The notes below the pieces were generated by a model that was not told the DNA's origin, did no database searches, and saw only the letters and a program-made list of their open reading frames with translations. A stretch of DNA of 64,000 nt. Source: Cercis canadensis. Lineage: Eukaryota > Streptophyta > Magnoliopsida > Fabales > Fabaceae. The position numbers and the translations under genes are program-made. Below are positions 52,221-61,802 of the stretch, one piece after another (within the stretch, counting starts at the first letter, position 1; every line of letters begins with the position of its first letter). The stretch is taken from NCBI GenBank assembly GCA_003255065.1, contig QAOA01005666.1, forward strand, positions 211,353 through 275,352, written 5' to 3'.

Positions 52221-52498
52221 CCTGTTTTGTTTTTCCTTCTTTTCTGTGCTTGTATATTTGTTACATTGTTAGCTTTAATTTTTGAATTTGTGGTTTGTGA
52301 ATATAACATTATGCGGTGGGGAACCTGGTATGTGGATTTGAATTTTATATCAAATAGTAACGTAATTATGGTTGTGCACTAGATTGCACGCGTTTTGTAG
52401 AATGCATCAATATCCATAGAACATGGTGCGACATTCAGAAGCTGTGGCTGGCGCTGCTGGTTAAATGATAGAGCATACGTCGGACGGAAAGCGGCAGT

Positions 52499-52537
52499 CA
52501 CGTGTCCATGACACTCATTCACACCTTGGTCCACGTG
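52499..52537. promoter_or_regulatory. Pair of G-boxes (CACGTG) 33 bp apart
   Basis: CACGTG occurs at 52499-52504 and 52532-52537. G-boxes bind bZIP and bHLH factors. They lie just outside the Pack-MULE, about 0.36 kb past the PV42-like stop, with no intact gene to serve. Confidence 0.4.
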
Positions 52538-52653
52538 GTATATGAACTATTTTGTCGTGATTATAAGTTCTTAGTTTTTTATATCAACCATGAAGGTTGG
52601 AATACCCTTTGTGCCTCATAATTATTATTTTTTTTCATTTTTTCTTTACATTA

Positions 52654-52662
52654 ATTACAAAT
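52654..52662. repeat. Target site duplication, left copy
   Basis: ATTACAAAT lies directly outside the left terminal repeat. The identical word is at 54308-54316. Confidence 0.88.
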
Positions 52663-52712
52663 GGTCAAGTCTATAATACCCATTGGTGAAAATGGGCACT
52701 GGTGCAAAGGGC
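52663..52712 (+). repeat. Left terminal inverted repeat of the Pack-MULE
   Basis: Against the reverse complement of 54259-54307, about 35 of 48 positions match. The best segments are the first 18 bases and a GTGCAAAGG word near the inner end. A block of about 10 bases in between is diverged. Confidence 0.85.
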
Positions 52713-52857
52713 AATAAATGGTTGAGATTAAGCCACATGTATGATTCAGATTTGATGACTTAAAATTAACTATAAATGATTAATTATATTTTGGCATAAA
52801 AAATTTATGTATTTACATTTGTTCCCCACTAATAAAAAACATACACCACACTCTCCT

Positions 52858-52892
52858 TTCTCTCTCTCTCTCTCCCCCTCTCTCTCTCCCCC
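52858..52892. repeat. CT/GA-rich microsatellite at the PPR truncation point
   Basis: CT repeats interrupted by CCCC runs. PPR homology stops exactly where this tract starts, so it may mark a capture breakpoint. Confidence 0.85.
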
Positions 52893-53246
52893 TGCGTTCC
52901 ATGAAGCAATATCCCGAATACCCATTTCATCGAACACCTTATGTGCACCATCGAGATCACCAATTTTGGCATAAACATCCAACAAAATGGTCGGCAACAA
53001 AACATCAGCTTTGAACCCAAAACGTACAACATGAGAATGAATCTGCACAACTTCAGAAAAAGCCAAAGAACGTGCACATGCCTTTAGGGCAAAGGAGCAT
53101 GTTAAAGCATCCACCTTCTGGGACCTGTGTAACATGGCGCGGTACCATGAGATGGCCTCAGTGGGCTCGGAGCTTTGGGCAAGGCCTCGAACAATGGCAT
53201 TCCAGTCATTGGTTGAAGGCCTTTGGATTTGCCGAAAAATGTCACC
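52893..53246 (-). pseudogene. PPR gene fragment (PLS-type, At1g34160-like)
   Basis: About 118 codons of pentatricopeptide-repeat sequence, running from GDIFRQIQRPSTNDWNA through KVDALTCSFALKACARSLAF and LLDVYAKIGDLDGAHKVFDE to RDIASWNA. The spacing of helix motifs fits the PLS subclass that acts in organelle RNA processing. From memory it most resembles Arabidopsis At1g34160. It lacks its start and the whole C-terminal half: upstream it abuts the AlaX-like fragment, and downstream it ends in the GA microsatellite. There is no internal stop or frameshift, so capture is fairly recent or the frame is conserved by chance. It is not a working PPR gene. Confidence 0.85.
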
Positions 53247-53290
53247 GACAATCCATGGACCGTGGGTGACGAACGGTGTGAACCAGTAAT

Positions 53291-53779
53291 TCAATCTTTT
53301 GATCGAACATCTTGAACCACGAACTTGAGGTCTGAACCAGCAACGTGTATGAAACCATTGTCCGCTGGCTGACCACCACCTTGCGAATAGAAGATTGTAC
53401 GATCTAATATCAAAGCATTTCTACCATCATCGCCCTTTTAAATTTCCAAAACCACAACAAAAAATCCCAAAAAGCAAAGCTCAACTTTATTGGCTCCAAT
53501 GAGTGGCGATGAAAATCTAATCAAGTTATTCTTAAACAATACATAACAGCATTCAATTTCTCTTTGCATTTTCACTATTCGGTACCCTTGATCTTTCCCG
53601 CAATTTCTCAATTCTCAGTAACCAAACAGTAATTAAATTAAAAATATCAACAAAATGAAAAAAAAAAAAGTGAAAAAAGGGTATACCTTGAAGTAGGAGA
53701 GGAGTGTGGTGGTAGATTGCAGCTTCCACATGTCATCGTAGTAATCGAGCTTCGTGGGGCTGGAATCCATGGCCTTCAT
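53291..53779 (-). pseudogene. Fragment of an AlaX-like alanyl-tRNA editing protein gene
   Basis: Two exon pieces on the minus strand. The first (53687 to the ATG at 53770, or an in-frame ATG at 53779) encodes MDSSPTKLDYYDDMWKLQST and continues to SYFK. It ends at a GT donor (53686). After a 252-bp intron, the second (53434-53294) encodes GDDGRNALILDRTIF, then YSQGGGQPADNGFIHVAG and on to VRSKD. GGGQPxDxG is the signature of the AlaRS second additional domain and AlaX proteins, which clear mischarged tRNA. A TGA (53291-53293) follows at once, where relatives would have G (my recollection), and PPR sequence then begins. The zinc-binding His/Cys residues needed for editing are absent, so this piece cannot be active. 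Confidence 0.75.
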
Positions 53780-53790
53780 CGAATCGGGAA

Positions 53791-54133
53791 CTAAGTCTGT
53801 GAATCGGTATCCCTGAGCTTGGCGGCGTCTCCTTGGCCGGCCAATTCTATATCAATCACTCTTGAATTCGGGGCATTTTGAACAGGAACAGGACCAGCAA
53901 CAGTGTCTCCATTTTCACCACCGTTGGTGGGTTTCTTGACAGAGGGTTCGTTGCTATTCACCCTAAAGTAGGAAAATTTAGGGTCAACGCAAGGTGGGCA
54001 CTGAAAGACCACCGGAGACGACGACAAAGCATCCGAATTCGTGGTGGTGGTGGTGGTGGCGACGACGCAAGAACGGTGAGCGATTGATAGGCATTTGAGG
54101 CACATGAGACGGAGGTGAGGCGGAGGGGGGTCA
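53791..54133 (-). pseudogene. Probable PHD-finger gene fragment
   Basis: Open from a possible acceptor (TTATAG, about 54134-54139) to TAG at 53791. The first ATG at 54105 gives 104 residues. Cysteine and histidine spacing (MCLKCLSIAHRSC then, after 22 residues, CPPC) fits the second half of a C4HC3 PHD zinc finger: C-x2-C-x4-H-x2-C-x22-C-x2-C. The first Cys pair would be in a missing upstream exon. The rest is low-complexity (a Thr run) and then unrecognised. It ends 11 bases before the ATG region of the AlaX-like piece. PHD fingers usually read histone tails, but half a finger would not fold. The parent gene is unknown to me. Confidence 0.5.
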
Positions 54134-54258
54134 ATCTATAATTTAATAAAAATATTAAGATACTATGTTATTATTAGAAAGACCAAATACTCAAGTTACC
54201 CATCAAACCATCACAGCCATTCATTAAGCCAAGTGGATGATTGAATGGTGATTAAGTA

Positions 54259-54307
54259 GCCTTTGCACTGATACCCATTTGTTGGCATTGGTATTGTAGA
54301 CTTGGCC
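54259..54307 (-). repeat. Right terminal inverted repeat of the Pack-MULE
   Basis: Read on the minus strand from 54307 it opens GGCCAAGTCTACAATACC, differing from the left tip at two of 18 bases. Confidence 0.85.
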
Positions 54308-54316
54308 ATTACAAAT
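54308..54316. repeat. Target site duplication, right copy
   Basis: ATTACAAAT, identical to 52654-52662. Confidence 0.88.
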
Positions 54317-56634
54317 ATTATGCGTAGGAAGTTTGGTTTCTTGCTTTATCTTGATGCATAAAACAGATTGGGTTACGGTTGCTCCTAGGTCACCTTTTAG
54401 AAACCCTCCAAGGCTCCAATTTGAGTTAGGAGTTAAAAGAGCGGTGGTAGGCAATTGCTAATTAATAATATGTGAGGGCTTGGGGTGGTAGTGCTTTTAG
54501 AGGTGATAGCGCTATATTTATTTTTAGTTGGGGGATTTAATGAGATTTATAGTGTAATTTTGATGTTATTGTAAAAAATTTAAAAAATTGAATCATCTAA
54601 TATGTGTTAGAATATACAGTTCTTATAATATAAGAAAAATGTGTTAAAAAATAAATTTAAAAAAATTGAAATTATTTTTTAGTACGTTTTTTTTTATATT
54701 ATGTCATTCTTACATTTTATAAAGAATTGTATGTTCTGACATATATTATATAATTTAAACAACTTTAATACTCTGCTCTGTAGCCACCTATCCTTACCAT
54801 TTCTTTCACTCCACCTCTTTCCAAATTTCATTACCCGGCAATCACTACTGGATACCAACTCAAAATGAAAATGCAACCCAATTGTACCTAACCACTACTG
54901 GGTACCAACTCAAGAACAGATTCTCATTGGTTTCAGTCATTTTTCTTGTCCTGTTTGCCTCAAACTGGCTTTCCCAACAATATCTATTCTTTAAACTAGA
55001 AAAATAAGAGCTCAACGCTTCTTAGATACACCAAAATAAGCTACTAATTATGATTTAATTTTGATGAATTTGAATAATTTACAGGCAAAGAGTTTAAATT
55101 TTAGTGACGTCATATAACTAAAAAAAAAAAGATATAGAGTTTCGCACTAGATCTAATATAAATCTTTAAAAATAAATCACATAATCTTCAAAAAAATGCT
55201 ACAAACCAATGAGCATACAAGAAGAAAACTTTCTAATTAACCAAAAAGGCGAATACAACAAACTCAGGCGCAAAACAAATAGAATATATATAATCAACAT
55301 CATCTGAATTCACAAGAATCACAAGAAGAAACAAATGAACTTTTGATTTATATCTTGGTTCAAACTTTTGATATATATATCTTGGTCTAGCAAGTTATAA
55401 CATTACCAAATTTATATTTTTAATTTGTAAGAGATGAGAGGTTTGAATCTTCATAATATCATATAGGTAAAAAAAAAAATTATATTTCTAATTTTTCTGC
55501 CAAATTTATACTTTCTTATTGGACCAAAAAAAGCCTAAACCCTTAAATTATACAGAATAAAATAAACCTCATTGTAGATAGTTTAATGAGAAATATTAAT
55601 CATACATTGTAATTCCATATCACGGTGGACTCTAATTGAATTTGGGCTATTAAAAAAAAAAAGTTATAAGTGAATCCAATTAAAATTAAAAGGTAGTTGG
55701 CAAGTGTGATATGAAATATTGCGGAATTGTGGTAGCAGATAACGCCTACAAAACAAAGACAAACTTGGCTGTCTAACAAACAAGGAAAATACATGGGGAT
55801 CTCCTAACCAACAATAGAAACAAGGAAACTATCCAATAAGGATTTGATTTAGAAAATTTTGCATACATGGTTTTATACATAGTATTGATATTCATGTAAA
55901 AACATATATATACATTGTATAGATGGATATATTAATCCAGATTTATATATTTAATGTGCAATTAAAACAGCAACCATCAATAATAGTGGCCATATGGTAT
56001 AAAATAGCAATCTACGACATTACCAAACGTATATTTCTATACTTTTAGCACTATTTAAAAAGGGTATTTTTTTTTCTTAAAAAAAAAAACACAGCTATTT
56101 CCAAACAATCCTTTTTATCACATGATAAGTTTAATGAAAATTTTAATATCAAGAGAAGGACCTGAATAAAGAGTTATTTATTGTATGGGACCTTTATTTT
56201 ATTTATTTGGAAGGACCCAAATAACCAAGAACGCTCACTCCGGTTCTTCTATTGAAACAATATCCATCCTTTATAAGTATAGTCATAGAAAAATAACTGA
56301 ATAAGCATGTAAAGCTTTTAAATAATAAAATTTATTTGGTTCCTTAACTGTAAATAACTCTTTATCTAGGTTCCTTACATTAATTTTCTCTAGTTTAATT
56401 CTTTGTATCTTATAAAATTGGTTAGTTCATGTGTGTGAGTTGTTTTGGTATATCATTTTTTTGGTATAATATCTGAGCTAAAACCAAATCTGATTGCACC
56501 ATGAACATATGTATCCCTGCCTAACATTTTTTTTGTTATATTACAGACAAAACATGGCCATTTCTTGTGAGTGAGGTGAGTGTGTCCTTCAACTTATTTC
56601 ATAGTTTCCCAGTGATAGTGGAGTGGTGGAAGCA
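54317..56634. other. Intergenic region before the F-box gene
   Basis: AT-rich, with many A or T runs and no credible gene. It contains an imperfect inverted repeat (next entry). The F-box promoter should lie in the last few hundred bases; I see no convincing TATA box at a fixed distance. Confidence 0.6.
54570..54762. repeat. Imperfect inverted repeat, possible MITE
   Basis: The left arm around 54599-54637 (ATGTGTTAGAATATACAG, TTCTTATAATATAAGAA) pairs with the right arm around 54704-54750 (TTCTTACATTTTATAAAGAA, TTGTATGTTCTGACATA). Pairing continues more weakly outwards. The arms are AT-rich, the spacer is about 70 bases, and I found no clear target duplication. Confidence 0.45.
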
Positions 56635-57789
56635 ATGAAGAAGATGAAGAACTATTTTCCTGAGGAAGTGATAGTAGAAATCCTGTTAAGGTTGCCAGTG
56701 AAATATTTGCTGCGTTGCAAGTGTCTGTCAAAAGCATGGTTGTCTCTGATCTCTGACCCCAAGTTTGCAAAATGGCATTTTGATCTAGCTTCTGCCCGCA
56801 CCAACAGAATCATTCACATATCAACTTTTGATGAAGTCCGATCCATAGATTTCAATGCGTCACTTCATGATGATTCTGCTCAAGTAGAGCTTCCTTTTCC
56901 ATTGGAAGATGACCCTACAAAGCTTTATATTATGGGTTCTTGCAGAGGGATGATACTTTTACTCAATGAGCAGGACCTCTATCTGTGGAATCCATCAACC
57001 AACGTCAACCAAAGAATATCTCACTTTTCTCGCATGGAAGAGGATGAGTTAGAGTCAACTCTCTATGGCTTTGGATATGACTCCTCAACTGATGATTACT
57101 TGGTATTTCAAGTGTACCATGTGGTTGATGACTACGATGACCCTACCGAGGAAACCTGCATTGAGTTTTTTTCTGCAAAATCTAATTCATGGAAAGAGAT
57201 TCAGGGTAATCATTTGCCCTATAAGATTCAGATTCATAAAAATAGGGCCGGGGTACTCTTGAATCAAACCATTCACTGGTATGTTCTTAGTGAACCAGAC
57301 TTAGGTGCAGTAATCATTTCTCTGAATGTGAAAGAGAAGAAATTATCAGAAGTACCTATGCCTGCTGATTTCGGCCATGGAAGGGATTGTGAACTGGGAG
57401 TTCTTGGAAAATTCCTTAGTTTACTTAGTATAGGCAGCAATGGAGGTGAGATATGGTTGATGAGAGAATATGGAGAAAAATCATCATGGACTAACTCCAT
57501 TAATGTGCGTGAGAGTCCTGGAGGTCGCTTCTCACCAATATGCTTTACTGATGCCGGTGGACTTATTGGAACAGATGGAAGGAAAGCATTGATGAAGTAT
57601 GATCACAACGGAAAGATGCTGGAGAATCATCAATATGATAATACTGATTCTGATGAAGACACTACTGATTCGGATTCAGAATCAGATTTGGATGATGAGT
57701 TTGGTCACCGTCGTTATTGTGAAGCAGTTTTATATTCAGAGAGTCTCATTTCAGTTACCCTTAACCAGGGGGAAGAAGGTGAAGATTAA
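56635..57789 (+). CDS. F-box protein with F-box-associated domain
   Basis: Single-exon gene of 384 residues; start at the first ATG (MKKMKNYF). F-box proteins of this type join SCF ubiquitin ligases through SKP1/ASK and select targets through the C-terminal domain. The F-box covers about residues 7-48 (FPEEVIVEILLRLPVKYLLR, then CLSKAWLSLISDPKFAKWHF). The F-box-associated beta-propeller-like region follows, with GSCRGMILLL, LYLWNPSTN, YGFGYDSSTDDYLV, SNSWKEI, LNQTIHWYV and GEIWLMREYG. It resembles the CPR1/CPR30 group. An odd feature is an acidic stretch at residues 335-355 (Asp, Ser and Thr rich) just before the usual closing motif (AVLYSESLISV). The frame is intact. Target and partner are unknown. 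Decayed relatives lie 3-4 kb downstream. Confidence 0.92.
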   Translation: MKKMKNYFPEEVIVEILLRLPVKYLLRCKCLSKAWLSLISDPKFAKWHFDLASARTNRIIHISTFDEVRSIDFNASLHDDSAQVELPFPLEDDPTKLYIMGSCRGMILLLNEQDLYLWNPSTNVNQRISHFSRMEEDELESTLYGFGYDSSTDDYLVFQVYHVVDDYDDPTEETCIEFFSAKSNSWKEIQGNHLPYKIQIHKNRAGVLLNQTIHWYVLSEPDLGAVIISLNVKEKKLSEVPMPADFGHGRDCELGVLGKFLSLLSIGSNGGEIWLMREYGEKSSWTNSINVRESPGGRFSPICFTDAGGLIGTDGRKALMKYDHNGKMLENHQYDNTDSDEDTTDSDSESDLDDEFGHRRYCEAVLYSESLISVTLNQGEEGED

Positions 57790-60639
57790 GGTATAATTAC
57801 TCTCCATTCTTTTTGAGCATTATCTTTTCATTAATTCGTATGTTGCATATTGCATTATGAAGCATGCAAAATTCATGCAGTGGCAAGGTGGGACCAAGTT
57901 TGTGTACTAGGTTAAATTTTATCGTGATTGTTTGAGGAGAAATAATCAGTGTCTTGCTAGCTAGATGCTTCCTCGAAAGTGAAGTTTGACAAAAGATTTG
58001 GCTGAACTTATGATTTGATATTCTATGGTTTCGAATATAACATTTGGTTTTGAAATTTTAAATTCTATGAAGTGATGTTCATAAATATTAGAATAAAGTT
58101 TCTTAGTCTCTGTCAATAAATTGTAATGCTTGATATTAGAGTTGGACAATATTCATGTGAATGAGGATTCATTCATGGCTTTAGTTTCAAATGTTAGCTA
58201 AACTGACACATGGGGCTGTGTTATTTGGAAAAAAATAAAAAAAGTGGTAAATTATGTACAGATATGGATAACGTTTTGACTACAAAGATTTGAAAGTTTT
58301 TTGCTGATATCTTAGATTGTCATCATTTTGGAGCCTAAATCAATGTTAACTAGAATGTCTAATTCTAACATGGCACTAGAAGCTCAAGTTCCCTATTGGC
58401 TGTGAAGAAATGCTGAGAACATATCAGGCAGTTACTACGATGTCAGAGTTCACATTTTACCTTAAACATTAAAACCATTTCCTGGCACCAAATTTTCATG
58501 TTTTGAAAGCAATATTAGAGAATTTGGAGTGTAAGAAAGATTTTTGGATAAAACAGTGGGTAAAAGTAGAGGTAATTCTAGTGGACATCAGATTTTTTTT
58601 TTTTTTTTTTTATTGTATTATCATGGAGAGGTTTGAACTTTGAACCCAAGACTGCTAGTAATATTTATATTCTGTCTCTTGCTAGTAGCTCCTGATTGAA
58701 ATTACTTAGAATATGCATTTCGTAGCTTATTGTTATTTCTCTGTAATGTTATATTACTGTGTTAGTAGCTTTTTTTTAAAAAAAAAAAATTATTTTAGGG
58801 TTTTCATGAAAGCTATAGTTGTTTTAAAATATTTTTGTGCCTTTGCTTCAATGTTAGTAGCTTTTTTTAAAAAAAAAAAATTATTTTAGGGTTTTCATGA
58901 AAGCTATAGTTGTTTTAAAATATTTTTGTGCCTTTGCTTCAAAATTTGTTCTTTATTTTCCACAAGTTTTTGTGATATCTCTTAGTTTATAATGAACGTT
59001 TGGGAGATCGAAGTGGTGAGGTGAAGCAGTAGTAGAAAGACAAACTATTGATCATGTGGTATTAGTTAATCTTTTATAGCCCTCTATATTCTTGCTGATT
59101 TGGTGTTGTTAAGTGTTTTAACTGGATTTTCATAATATTGCCAACATTATATTATGGGTTCAAATAAAGGGTTAAGAGAATTAGTTGACACTATTGATAT
59201 GCATAAACATTTTTAGGTTAATGTAAATAGGCATAATGTTGTCGAACTTACCCTGCAGCTACACGTTATGATGCTAACTTCATCAATTTGGCTCCTTTCC
59301 TCGTTGAAAATTTTAATCTTTAATATGCTTGTCTTGATGAATTACCATTATTTCCTGAAGCCCTTATTTTATCAAAAGATCAATGTTGCTGGCTGCATTA
59401 ACCAATCAGTGCCGTAGGAATCAACTAAACCTAGTAACATATCCTGAATTGAACAAGCAAATTAATTGAGGGAATTATTGTAAGCATAGTTTTATATTTG
59501 GTAGTTCTTGTTTTACTTTATTACTTCATTGTAAAACATGACAATATTTCTTGTCTGGATCCTTGCCATAACCACTGATTTGCTCTGCTGAATGTATCCG
59601 TTTATGTACAGCCTTATTTTTCACCAATGGGGGCAATCTATCCGGCAAGAACGAAATAATTTCATATGCTGCGTATAAAGCTTTGCGGGATGGAGTGGCA
59701 CAAGTTCCCTGCTTCCATTGTTGATTTATATGCCTGTTTTAACTTCTGCTGATACTCAAGTTTTATCTCTTGCTAGCTGCTGCTAAGATACAATTTGATA
59801 TTTTGCACATTAGCTGAAGTGAATTCAGTAGAACTGTAATCTTTTGGTATTTCTTTTCTTCAACTCTGCACATTTAAGCCATGCTATTTTATGTGCTTTG
59901 GCTACATTATGGCAGGCTGGAATAAACCCTTGCACAGTATCTAATAGATACAACTGTGATATGCAAGTTCTCAATTTAAATGCACTCAATAATTTGTCAT
60001 CTCTCTTAACTGTTTTTTTTCCCCAGTAGATCAATGATATTATGTATTGTATTCTACCATGAAGTCAACCCAGTTAGAGAAAATTTGACTATCCTCCTTC
60101 TCCCTACGCTTTCCTTTTTAGTTACATGACAATAAAGAGGTTCGAATCCCTGACCTCTTATATACTACCAAAATCTCTTACTACTAGATCACACATAGTG
60201 GCTTTCCCTCCGCTTTATTATTAAGCATTGATGGCTATTATTTTATATTGTATTCATGATTTGTTGCCTCCCTACAACCTGAAGATGGTTTTTTCTTCTC
60301 ATCTACCCGAAACCTTTTCATTCCCTTTTTCTTTAGGCACAAAAAAAGTGAGTCCAAATTCCAAAATTTGTCCCAATTTCTTCTCTCTTTGAAAGTAACA
60401 TGAACTAAAACCCTAAAACGACCTACTTATTAATTCTAGAAGAAAAATATTTGATACATGACTACTTCCTCAGGAATGATATTAGAGAGGCAGCACCTAT
60501 ATATTTGCCTTACAACTTCAGCTCCCGTAGCCAAACTATAAGGAACTGGAGAAATATAGGTTACAATTCTTCAATATTTGACTTGGACATTTGCATGTAG
60601 TCTCTTGTCTACCTTACATGACTTAACCTAGATATCCCT
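57790..60639. other. Region between F-box gene and F-box remnants
   Basis: No gene is supported. It contains the F-box 3' untranslated region, a T run (58593-58611), a 92-bp tandem duplication (separate entry), and a tRNA-like word at about 60139 that does not form a tRNA. Motifs such as GAGAGGTTTGAACTTTGAACC near 58615 suggest old dispersed repeats. Confidence 0.55.
58760..58942. repeat. 92-bp tandem duplication
   Basis: Two copies (58760-58851 and 58852-58942) open TGTTAGTAGCTTTTTTT and end CCTTTGCTTCAA. They differ by one T in a homopolymer, so the duplication is recent. Confidence 0.93.
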
Positions 60640-61310
60640 GTATGCACTCAGATTATGGGTTCTTGCATAGAGATGCTACTTTCACTTTGTTATGGGAACC
60701 TCTCTATCTATGGAATTCATCAACTGGTGCCCACAAAGAACTATGGTATAACATAACCAATTAAAGAGAATAATAAAATTTTGGAAGTCTCAAATCGTCT
60801 TCGTTGATCCTCACTCGTCACTCCATTAGCGACACACTCTCCCTGCTATGGTAACCTACTCTTATTTTTTTCCCTAGAATCCCATTCATGGATGAATAAA
60901 CTAGAGGTTAACTATTTTTTTGCCCTATAAATTTAAGACTAATAAACGTTAGGCCGGGTTGCTCTTAATTAAATGAATTTATTCATTGGTACATTTTCCG
61001 TCATGGAGTAATTATAGCTTTGAGTTTAAAGAAAGTCAAATACCTATATGTCTGCTAATTTTTTTGGTATTTTTTACTATAATTTTGGATTATAATACAG
61101 AATTCATAAGTTTTAAGAACGACTTCAATACTACTCAATTTTAAGCTATTTGGTATATACCTGCTAATTTCAAACATGGAAAACTTGTACTTGGAGTATT
61201 TCATCGAAGCATATGTGTGCAGTTGTGATATATATGGGGGATGAGGATATGAAGTAAAGTCATTATGGAATAATTAAGTCTATTATACTGCGTCTCTTAA
61301 AGGGGTCCTA
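60640..61310 (+). pseudogene. Decayed F-box gene copy
   Basis: Nucleotide similarity to the intact F-box gene is clear in patches and in the same order. TTATGGGTTCTTGCATAGAG matches the GSCRG region, CTATCTATGGAATTCATCAAC the LYLWNPST region, CCATTCATGGATGAA the NSWKE region, and AGGCCGGGTTGCTCTTAATT the GVLLNQ region. Stops and frameshifts are frequent, and an unrelated AT-rich stretch (about 61055-61160) interrupts it. Earlier homology may start near 60510 but is too weak to call. No product is expected. Confidence 0.7.
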
Positions 61311-61335
61311 CGACCAGCATTATGTTTTAAGAATC

Positions 61336-61802
61336 ATGGTGAACTTGTTGGAATATTTTTTAAGAAAGGATTTGATAAAATATATACCTGCTAATAACTT
61401 ATTGCCTGAAACTCGAAATTCTAGAAAAAAGTTAATTCTTTCTTTTGATGTTAGGGCGGAGAGGTTAATTGAGTTACCTTTAGCTGAATTTATGGGTGAG
61501 GAGAATATTTCTCATTTTGGGGCTATAAAAGAAAAGCTCTGGGTTGATGTTCGAAAGTTCAATAACTCATATGAGTTATGGGCGAAGGATTGTGGTGTTA
61601 GAAGATATGGGAATAAGATGCTAAGTTTTCTTAGTAATCTATTGCACAAGCCTATCTATAGTCTCTATGGGTTAGAGAAGATGAAAATATTTTGATAGTA
61701 AAAAATGATGCAGAATTAATACTATTTAATCAGAAAGCTCTGTTTGCCGTGGTTTCCTCCAGAATCTCAGACCCAGGTACTCCCTCCCTTGTCCTTGTTT
61801 GA
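61336..61802 (+). pseudogene. F-box-associated domain remnant with a frameshift
   Basis: An ATG-initiated frame of 119 codons (61336-61695) reads like an F-box-associated domain: LILSFDVRAERLIELPLAEF, EKLWVDVRKFNNSYELWAKD and NKMLSFLSNLLHKPIYSL. From about 61680 the homology moves to another frame, reading DENILIVKNDAELILFNQKA, as expected for the family's C-terminal strand. There is no F-box in front. It differs from the intact gene enough to be a separate, older family member, or the tail of the decayed copy just upstream. Confidence 0.65.

Larger units (their letters stand above)
52141..52653. other. Intergenic region downstream of PV42-like gene
   Basis: No gene is seen. It contains the PV42 3' untranslated region, a short TA repeat (52207-52220) and two G-box hexamers (listed separately), and ends at the target duplication of the Pack-MULE. 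Confidence 0.7.
52663..54307. mobile_element. Pack-MULE (non-autonomous Mutator-like element with captured gene fragments)
   Basis: The 1645-bp element is bounded by terminal inverted repeats that share GGYCAAGTCTAYAATACC at their tips, and by perfect 9-bp direct repeats (ATTACAAAT). A 9-bp target duplication is the hallmark of Mutator-superfamily transposition. Inside are pieces of three unrelated genes, all reading on the minus strand: probable PHD finger (53791-54133), AlaX-like editing protein with an intron kept (53291-53779) and PPR (52893-53246). Kept introns show the fragments were captured as DNA, not as processed RNA. No transposase is present, so movement would need an autonomous relative elsewhere. 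Because the fragments share one orientation, a single chimeric minus-strand transcript is possible. Simple chance is unlikely given TIRs, TSD and gene fragments in exact register. Confidence 0.88.

Noticed and set aside
52580-52650. Word AGGTTGGAATACCCTTTGTGCC just left of the Pack-MULE, slightly like its terminal repeat
   Set aside because: Similarity to the TIR is too short, and the 9-bp duplication fixes the element's edge at 52663.
56030-56115. Possible MITE around the T/A runs near the words ACCAAACG and TTCCAAACAATCC
   Set aside because: Pairing is only between homopolymer runs, and no target duplication was found.
60121-60200. GGTTCGAATCCC, resembling a tRNA T-arm
   Set aside because: No acceptor, D or anticodon arms can be placed around it. 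Such words are common in dispersed plant repeats.
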